55,178 nt of DNA from an uncultured Bradyrhizobium sp. (lineage in GTDB: Bacteria > Pseudomonadota > Alphaproteobacteria > Rhizobiales > Xanthobacteraceae), in assembly GCF_936943645.1 (NCBI RefSeq), contig NZ_CAKZJO010000061.1, positions 1 through 55,178 of the forward strand, given 5' to 3'. Below the pieces are notes generated by a model, which saw only the letters and a program-made list of their open reading frames with translations, made no database searches and was not told the origin of the DNA. The translations under genes and the position numbers were made by a program. Below, in pieces: positions 49,430 through 55,178 of the stretch; within the stretch, counting starts at the first letter, position 1, and every line of letters starts with the position of its first letter.

Positions 49430-51775
49430 TCACCATGCCTTGCCCTTCTTGCCTTTGGCTTTGCCCTTGTTCCTCTTGCCCTTGCCGGATTTTGGCTTCG
49501 ACGGCTTGCGTTTTTTATCCGGGCTTCGTCCGGGATGCGCCTTGATCGAGGGACGGCGCTGTGGATTGGGTCGCCTGCGGTCGCGCGGCGCGGTCTCGCT
49601 GGCCGACCCCAGCAGCTCGAAGCGCAGCGCGCCGGCGATGGGAGCGGCTTCGATCAGGCGGACGTCGACGACGTCGCCGAGCTGATACATGGTGCGGCTG
49701 CGCGTGCCGACGAGGGCGTGCCGGCCCTCGTCATAGTTGAAATATTCCGTGCCGAGGGATCGGATCGGGATCAGGCCGTCGGCGCCGGTCTCGGAGAGCT
49801 TGACGAACAGGCCGGCGCGCGTGACGCCGGAGACGCGGCCCTGGAAGCTCGCTCCGATGCGATCGGCGAGGTGATGGGCGATCAACCGGTCCACGGTCTC
49901 GCGTTCGGCCTTCATGGCGCGCCGCTCGGTCAGCGAGATGTGCGCGGCGACCTCGCTCAGGCTTTCCGGCGTCTCGCTGTCGGGCAACGCGCCTTCGCCG
50001 AGCCCGAGCGCGCGGACCAGCGCGCGGTGCACGACGAGATCGGCATAGCGGCGGATCGGCGAGGTGAAGTGGGCGTAGCGGCGCAAATTCAGGCCGAAAT
50101 GCCCGTAATTCTCGGAGGAATACTCCGCCTGCGCCTGGGCGCGCAGCACGACCTCGGAGACCAGCGGGTAATAGTCATGGCCTTCGAGCTGGACCAGCAC
50201 GCGGTTGAACAGCGTCGGCCGCAGCGCGCCTGATTTGGCGAAGGGAACGTCGAGCGTCTCCAGGAATTCTGCGAGCGCGTGGACCTTCTCCAGCGTCGGC
50301 TCGTCATGCACGCGGTAGATCAGCGGGAGCGATTTCTTCTCCAGCATCTCCGCAGCCGCGACGTTAGCGAGGATCATGAACTCCTCGATCAGCTTGTGCG
50401 CATCGAGTCGTTCGGGGACGACGACGCGATCGACCGTGCCGTCACTTTTCAGCAGGATCTTGCGCTCGGGCAGGTCGAGATTGAGCGGATCGCGCTCGTC
50501 GCGGGCGCGCTTGGCGCAGGCGTAAGCCGCATAGAGCGGCTTCAGGATCGGATCGAGCAGGGGGCCGGTGGTGTCGTCGGGCCGACCGTCGATCGCGGCT
50601 TGCGCCTGGGCGTAGCTGAGCTTGGCGGCCGAGCGCATCAGGATGCGATGAAAACTGTGCGAGCGCTTGCGGCCGTCGGGGCCGAGCACCATCCGCACCG
50701 CGAGCGCGCCGCGCGCCTCGCCCGGCACCAGCGAGCAGAGATTGTTGGAGATGCGCTCGGGCAGCATCGGCACGACGCGGTCGGGAAAATAGACCGAGTT
50801 GCCGCGATCGAGCGCGTCGCGGTCGAGCGCTGAGCCAGGCCGCACGTAGAAGCTGACATCGGCAATGGCGACGTTGACAATGAAGCCGCCCTTGTTGTTG
50901 GGATCGTCGTCGGGCTGCGCGTGCACCGCGTCGTCGTGATCCTTGGCGTCGGGCGGATCGATGGTGAGAAGCGGCACGTCGCGCCAGTCCTCGCGGCCCT
51001 TCAGGTTCGCAGGCTCCGCGGCCTCCGCTTCGCGCTCCGCGGCGGAGGAGAACTGCATGGGGATGTCGTGCGCGTAGATCGCGATCAGGCTGATCGCCTT
51101 CTCGGACTTGACCGAGCCGAGCTTCTCTTTCACGCGGCCTGAAGCGAGGCCGAAGCTGCGCGTGCGGACGATATCGACGCTGACGAGGTCGCCGTCCTGC
51201 GCGCCCTTGGTATCGGCCGCGGCGATGTTCAGCTCGCGGTCCGCCATCTTCTTGTCGACGGGCACGAGCCGTCCGTCGCCTTCGGGAAGGCTGCGGAACA
51301 CGCCGAGGATGCGGCTCTTGGCCTTGTCGAACACCTTGATGACGCGGCCGCGATAAGGCGGCCCTTCGGCCTCGTTGGTCGGCTCGACGCGCAACAGCGC
51401 GCGGTCGCCGACGCCGGCGGCGGTGCCGGGCTTGGGCCGGCGCGGCATCTCGATGATGATCTTGGGCGGCTCGCCGTTCTCGACCTCGTCCCATTCGGTG
51501 GGCGAGGCGATCAGCTCGCCGTCGCGGTCACGGCCGGTGATGTCGGCGACCAGGGTCGGCGGCAGCGCGTCCGGTTCGGAGACCTTATGGCGCTTCTTCT
51601 TGATGGTCCCGTCGTCGGCGAGCTCGCGCAGCATGCGCTTGAGCTCGACGCGATCGGCGTTCTTCAGGCCGAACTCGCGTGCAATTTCGCGGGTTCCGAC
51701 CTTTCCTGGATTTGCCTTGATGAAGGCGACGATGGCTTGCCGGTCGGGAAAGCCACGGTCATTCTTGCGTTTCAC
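49430..51775 (-). CDS. rnr: Ribonuclease R
   Basis: The 781-residue 3'-5' exoribonuclease of the RNB family degrades structured RNA. The N-terminal winged-helix (IVAFIKANPGKVGTREIAREF), the cold-shock/CSD region, the RNB catalytic block LLTIDPPDAKDHDDAVHAQ, whose aspartates coordinate magnesium, and the S1 domain (FQGRVSGVTRAGLFVKL) are all present. The start is GTG (51775) after AGAGG. The C-terminal ~65 residues form a very basic Lys/Arg/Pro tail. The gene is in one run with DUF983 and the NUDIX gene, with topA 34 bp upstream on the same strand. Confidence 0.97.
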   Translation of the reverse strand: MKRKNDRGFPDRQAIVAFIKANPGKVGTREIAREFGLKNADRVELKRMLRELADDGTIKKKRHKVSEPDALPPTLVADITGRDRDGELIASPTEWDEVENGEPPKIIIEMPRRPKPGTAAGVGDRALLRVEPTNEAEGPPYRGRVIKVFDKAKSRILGVFRSLPEGDGRLVPVDKKMADRELNIAAADTKGAQDGDLVSVDIVRTRSFGLASGRVKEKLGSVKSEKAISLIAIYAHDIPMQFSSAAEREAEAAEPANLKGREDWRDVPLLTIDPPDAKDHDDAVHAQPDDDPNNKGGFIVNVAIADVSFYVRPGSALDRDALDRGNSVYFPDRVVPMLPERISNNLCSLVPGEARGALAVRMVLGPDGRKRSHSFHRILMRSAAKLSYAQAQAAIDGRPDDTTGPLLDPILKPLYAAYACAKRARDERDPLNLDLPERKILLKSDGTVDRVVVPERLDAHKLIEEFMILANVAAAEMLEKKSLPLIYRVHDEPTLEKVHALAEFLETLDVPFAKSGALRPTLFNRVLVQLEGHDYYPLVSEVVLRAQAQAEYSSENYGHFGLNLRRYAHFTSPIRRYADLVVHRALVRALGLGEGALPDSETPESLSEVAAHISLTERRAMKAERETVDRLIAHHLADRIGASFQGRVSGVTRAGLFVKLSETGADGLIPIRSLGTEYFNYDEGRHALVGTRSRTMYQLGDVVDVRLIEAAPIAGALRFELLGSASETAPRDRRRPNPQRRPSIKAHPGRSPDKKRKPSKPKSGKGKRNKGKAKGKKGKAW

Positions 51776-51809
51776 TTAACCTCTAATTCTTGATCTCAAG
51801 GCTTGCTGC

Positions 51810-54551
51810 CTAAGGCTTGCCGGCACTCTTCTTGGCCGGAGCCTTGGTGGCGGCGGACTTGGTCGGCGACGTCTTCGCCGTCGATGCCACGCCGGCGCGC
51901 GCCTTGCTGGTGGATTCGGATTTGGTTTTGGCCGCGGCTTTCTTCGCGGCCGGTTTCTTTTTCGGCGCGGCGTCGTCGCCGTCCGCCTTCTCTGCAGTCT
52001 TCTTGGCCTTGGCGGGCTTGGCCGCCTTCTTCGGCTTCTTGCCGCCGCCCTTCGCTGCGCGCTCGTCGATCAGCGCGATCGCCTGCGCCAGCGTGACGGT
52101 GTCCTTCTCGAACTCGGCCGGGATGGTCGCGTTGACGCCGCCCGCGGTGACATAGGCGCCGTAGCGGCCGCTCTTCACGGTGACGGTGCCGAGGCTCGGG
52201 TGGTCGCCGATCGCCTTGCCGGGATCGGCGCCGAAGCGCCGGCTCGGACCCTTGGCGACCTTCTCCGCGATCAGCGTGACTGCACGGTTGAGGCCGATGT
52301 CGAAGACCTCGTCGCCACTTTCGAGGCTGGCATAGGTCTTCTCGTGCTTCACGAACGGCCCGAAGCGGCCGAGGCCCGCGGTGATCGGTTGGCCGGTTTC
52401 CGGATGTTTTCCGATTTCGCGCGGCAGCGACAACAGTTTGAGCGCAAGCTCGAGCTCGACATCGCCGGGCGAGGTGCCCTTCGGGATGCCGGCGCGCTTC
52501 GGCTTCTCGCCTTCCTCGTAATCCTTCTGCTCGCCGAGCTGGATATAGGGGCCGAAGCGGCCTGCCTTGACCCAGACATCGCGGCCGGTTTCAGGATCCT
52601 GGCCGAGCGAACGATCGGCGGTGGCTTCGCCGTCGGCGGCGAGCTGGCGGGTATAACGGCACTCCGGATAGTTCGAGCAGCCGACGAAGGCACCGAACTT
52701 GCCGGCCTTCAAATTCAGCCGCCCATTGCCGCAGCTCGGGCACTGCCTGATGTCGCCGCCATCCGCGCGCGGCGGATAGATGTGCTGGCCCAGCATGTCA
52801 TCGAGCACGTCCAGCACCTGCGCAACACGCAGATCCTTGATGTCATCGACGGCGCCGATGAAGCCGGTCCAGAAATCCTTCAGTACCTGCTGCCAGGAGA
52901 TCTCGTTGTTGGAGATGCGGTCGAGCTGCTCTTCGAGCGAGGCCGTGAAATCGTATTCGACGTAGCGGGCAAAGAAGCTTTCGAGGAAGGCGACCACGAC
53001 GCGGCCCTTGTCCTCGCCGTGCAGGCGCTTCTTCTCCAGCTTGACGTAGCCGCGATCCTTGAGGACCTGGAGGATCGAGGCATAGGTCGAGGGCCGGCCG
53101 ATGCCGAGCTCTTCCATGCGCTTGACGAGCGATGCTTCCGAGAAGCGCGGCGGCGGCTCGGTGAAATGCTGCGTGACGGACAGCGACTGGCGCTTGAGCG
53201 CGTCGTTCGGGCTCATCGCGGGCAGGCGGCGGGAGTCCTCGTCCTCCTCGTCGTCGCGGCCTTCCTGATAGAGCGCGAGGAAGCCGTCGAACTTGACGAC
53301 CTGGCCGGTGGCGCGCAGCTCCAGCGTGCGGGAGCCTGCCTTCGCCGTGATGTCGACGGTGGTGCGCTCCAGTTCGGCCGATTCCATCTGGCTCGCGATG
53401 GTGCGCTTCCAGATCAGCTCGTAGAGCCGGGCCTGATCGGCATCGAGCTTGCGGCTCATGCTGTCGGGGCGGCGGGACATGTCGGTCGGGCGGATCGCTT
53501 CGTGCGCTTCCTGGGCGTTCTTGGCCTTGGCCTGGTACTGGCGCGGGGCGTCCGGCACATAGGCGTTGCCGTAATCCTCGCCGATCACCTTGCGCGCCTG
53601 GGTGATCGCCTCGGGGGCGATCTGCACGCCGTCGGTACGCATATAAGTAATGAGTCCGGTGGTCTCGCCGCCGATGTCGATGCCTTCATAGAGGCGCTGG
53701 GCGATGCGCATGGTGTGCGCAGGCGCAAAGCCGTATTTGCGGCTGGCTTCCTGCTGCAGGGTCGAGGTCGTGAAGGGCGCCTGCGGATTGCGGCGCGCGG
53801 GTTTTGCGTCGACTGCCGTGACGGCGTAGCTCGCCAGTTCCAGCGCCTTCTTGAAGTCTTCGGCTTCCGCGCCGCTGCCGACATCGAGCCGCTGGATCTT
53901 CTTGCCGTCGGCGCCGACGAGCCGGGCCTCGAACGCATCGCCGCGCGGGGTGAGCAGGGTCGCGATCAGCGACCAATATTCCCGCGGGACGAATTTCTCG
54001 ATCTCGAGTTCGCGGTCGCAGACGAGGCGCAGCGCCACCGACTGCACGCGGCCGGCCGAGCGGGCGCCCGGCAGCTTGCGCCACAGCACGGGGGAGAGCG
54101 TGAAGCCGACGAGATAGTCCAGCGCGCGGCGGGCCATATAGGCGTCGACCAGCGCACCGTCGATCTCGCGCGGATGCTTCATCGCGTCCGTGACGGCCTG
54201 CTTGGTGATGGCGTTGAACACCACGCGCTCGATCTTTTGATCCTTCAGCGCGCGCTTCTCTTTCATCACCTCCAGCACGTGCCAGGAGATGGCCTCGCCC
54301 TCGCGATCAGGGTCGGTCGCCAGAATCAGGCGGTCGGCACCCTTCAGGGACTTGGCGATATCGTTGAGCCGGCCGGCCGCCTTGGGGTCGACCTCCCAGA
54401 TCATCTTGAAATTGCTGTCGGGATCGACGGAGCCGTTCTTCGCAGGGAGGTCGCGGACATGGCCAAACGAGGCCAGAACCTCATAGGACGAGCCCAAATA
54501 CTTGTTGATCGTCTTGGCTTTCGCCGGCGACTCCACAATGACGATATTCAT
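51810..54551 (-). CDS. topA: DNA topoisomerase I
   Basis: The 913-residue type IA enzyme relaxes negative supercoils. Toprim begins MNIVIVESPAKAKTINKYL at the start and includes ATDPDREGEAISWH. The catalytic tyrosine is in GLITYMRTDG, and three C-terminal zinc ribbons begin at CPSCGNGRLNLKAGKFGAFVGC. An Ala/Lys-rich histone-H1-like tail of about 85 residues follows, which is unusual in length. The start at 54551 is the toprim methionine; the longer open frame is rejected. The promoter TTGACA-N17-CATGTT lies at 54622-54650. Confidence 0.97.
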   Translation of the reverse strand: MNIVIVESPAKAKTINKYLGSSYEVLASFGHVRDLPAKNGSVDPDSNFKMIWEVDPKAAGRLNDIAKSLKGADRLILATDPDREGEAISWHVLEVMKEKRALKDQKIERVVFNAITKQAVTDAMKHPREIDGALVDAYMARRALDYLVGFTLSPVLWRKLPGARSAGRVQSVALRLVCDRELEIEKFVPREYWSLIATLLTPRGDAFEARLVGADGKKIQRLDVGSGAEAEDFKKALELASYAVTAVDAKPARRNPQAPFTTSTLQQEASRKYGFAPAHTMRIAQRLYEGIDIGGETTGLITYMRTDGVQIAPEAITQARKVIGEDYGNAYVPDAPRQYQAKAKNAQEAHEAIRPTDMSRRPDSMSRKLDADQARLYELIWKRTIASQMESAELERTTVDITAKAGSRTLELRATGQVVKFDGFLALYQEGRDDEEDEDSRRLPAMSPNDALKRQSLSVTQHFTEPPPRFSEASLVKRMEELGIGRPSTYASILQVLKDRGYVKLEKKRLHGEDKGRVVVAFLESFFARYVEYDFTASLEEQLDRISNNEISWQQVLKDFWTGFIGAVDDIKDLRVAQVLDVLDDMLGQHIYPPRADGGDIRQCPSCGNGRLNLKAGKFGAFVGCSNYPECRYTRQLAADGEATADRSLGQDPETGRDVWVKAGRFGPYIQLGEQKDYEEGEKPKRAGIPKGTSPGDVELELALKLLSLPREIGKHPETGQPITAGLGRFGPFVKHEKTYASLESGDEVFDIGLNRAVTLIAEKVAKGPSRRFGADPGKAIGDHPSLGTVTVKSGRYGAYVTAGGVNATIPAEFEKDTVTLAQAIALIDERAAKGGGKKPKKAAKPAKAKKTAEKADGDDAAPKKKPAAKKAAAKTKSESTSKARAGVASTAKTSPTKSAATKAPAKKSAGKP

Positions 54552-54621
54552 GTAGTTCCAGTAACTTACGGGAAAATTTGGGGCCGAAAACGAAAGGACT
54601 CGGGTCGGCCGTTTCGCCCCG

Positions 54622-54650
54622 AACATGGGTGGTGAGGCCTCCGCTGTCAA
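54622..54650 (-). promoter_or_regulatory. topA promoter
   Basis: On the minus strand TTGACA (54645-54650) is 17 bp from CATGTT (54622-54627), about 70 bp upstream of the topA start. The -35 is consensus and the -10 moderate. Confidence 0.65.
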
Positions 54651-54861
54651 ATCGAGGGCTGTTGAAAGCCCACGGAATGGGAAAAGTTTCATATCGAGAA
54701 AGTTGCAAAATACCACCTTGGAGTTGCGATTGATGTCAGCGTAATGTTTCAGCGGGGCATGGATTCGGGGTGGGCTGGTGACTAGGCCAGGAAAGAAACG
54801 GGCGCGCGCCGCAATAGGCGCGCCGGGAGGCTCGCGTCACGAGGAACCGGGGGAGGGTGGC

Positions 54862-55017
54862 GTGGACGAGGCCGTCGCCTTCATCGCCGAGCAGGTCGGC
54901 GCGCTCCGCAAGCTCGCCGAGCGTCACAAGCTCGATGTCCTGCATTATCTCCTGGGCATGACCAAGCTGGAGGCCGACGAGCATTTGAGGCTGCGCAGCA
55001 AGCGCAAGCTGTCGTGA
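54862..55017 (+). CDS. Small helical protein, hypothetical
   Basis: The 51-residue ORF begins with GTG at 54862 directly after a very strong ribosome site (GGGGGAGGGTGGC). The product VDEAVAFIAEQVGALRKLAER followed by HKLDVLHYLLGMTKLEADEH and a basic end LRLRSKRKLS is amphipathic and helical. The frame is open upstream to 54778, but the strong Shine-Dalgarno favours the GTG. No family is recognised; the divergent orientation from topA is notable. Confidence 0.6.
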   Translation: MDEAVAFIAEQVGALRKLAERHKLDVLHYLLGMTKLEADEHLRLRSKRKLS

Positions 55018-55040
55018 GGGGTGTGCTCACTGTCCAACCC

Positions 55041-55130
55041 GTCATCCCGAGGTGTGAGGCTCGAGATGCGAACGCATCGCAGGCCGGGCCGTCGCCCTTC
55101 GAGGCTCGCCGAAGAGGCGAGCGCCTCAGA
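55041..55130. repeat. Partial intergenic repeat at the window end
   Basis: GTCATCCCGAGGTG followed by GATGCGAACGCATC (a palindrome) and the pair GAGGCTCGCC / GGCGAGCGCCTC suggest another family of palindromic repeat. It may continue to the window end, and its limits are uncertain. Confidence 0.5.
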
Positions 55131-55178
55131 GCGTGTGAATTTTTCGCGAAAACTGTAGGCGAAGCGGTCCTGGTGTGA

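Noticed and set aside
52200..54635. 811-codon open frame antisense to topA
   Set aside because: topA motifs are certain. The reverse product has no recognisable family and arises from GC-rich codon bias.
1..55178. tRNA, rRNA or tmRNA genes
   Set aside because: No sequence with tRNA-like T-loop and anticodon structure or rRNA segments was recognised on reading both strands; a computational scan (tRNAscan-SE, Infernal) was not possible here.

Overview
The window looks like a chromosomal segment of an alphaproteobacterium of the Bradyrhizobium group (Nitrobacteraceae). Evidence seen in the sequence: a high-GC genome with strongly GC-biased third codon positions; alphaproteobacterial marker genes (mipZ, divK-pleD, eipB, clpS-clpA, a phasin); and many short palindromic intergenic repeats of the kind that litter Bradyrhizobium chromosomes. 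The genus is inference; the class is well supported. I see no tRNA, rRNA, CRISPR array, insertion sequence or integrase.

Layout. 1-4842: two palindromic repeats, a DUF599 membrane protein, a glutathione S-transferase, two proteins of unknown function, DUF1489 and panC. 5128-8931: mipZ (division-site placement), an exported alpha/beta hydrolase, a VWA protein and a membrane-anchored DnaJ-like protein. 9159-13170: a D,D-carboxypeptidase with a SPOR domain, a phasin with two palindromic operators, and a Tad-type VWA surface protein. 13656-16681: the clpS-clpA proteolysis pair. 16753-22033: a PEGA lipoprotein, a drug-type MFS pump, cytochrome c, a small membrane protein, an aldo/keto reductase and a soluble zinc-binding chemoreceptor.

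22238-25477 is a compact catabolic cassette: an AraC regulator divergent from a nitrilase and a heme aldoxime dehydratase, predicted to convert aldoxime to nitrile to carboxylic acid. 25474-30752 holds a HAD phosphatase, an orphan TRAP-type binding protein divergent from a lytic transglycosylase, azlC-azlD, trmO and a HIT protein. 30816-35664 holds a FemAB-like acyltransferase, a glycerophosphodiesterase, two RidA proteins, eipB and an ACT protein; the ACT gene is translationally coupled to dinB and DUF3572.

37500-54551 carries the cell-cycle and housekeeping block divK-pleD ... rpmG ... NUDIX-DUF983-rnr-topA. It appears to be interrupted by about 7 kb of accessory genes (39254-46375): a TetR/MFS pair, a FAD-monooxygenase/TetR pair with an AT-rich shared promoter, small and secreted unknowns, and an acyltransferase-3. 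A flavin monooxygenase lies between rpmG and the NUDIX gene.

No complete new multi-gene system is evident. The observations most worth a second look are: a TetR helix-turn-helix fragment readable out of frame inside the tail of an unknown membrane protein; twin TGC-N3-GCA operators flanking the phasin -35 box; the aldoxime/nitrile cassette; a three-copy nested palindrome family of about 136 bp; repeats that supply stop codons; and several unannotated small membrane ORFs.
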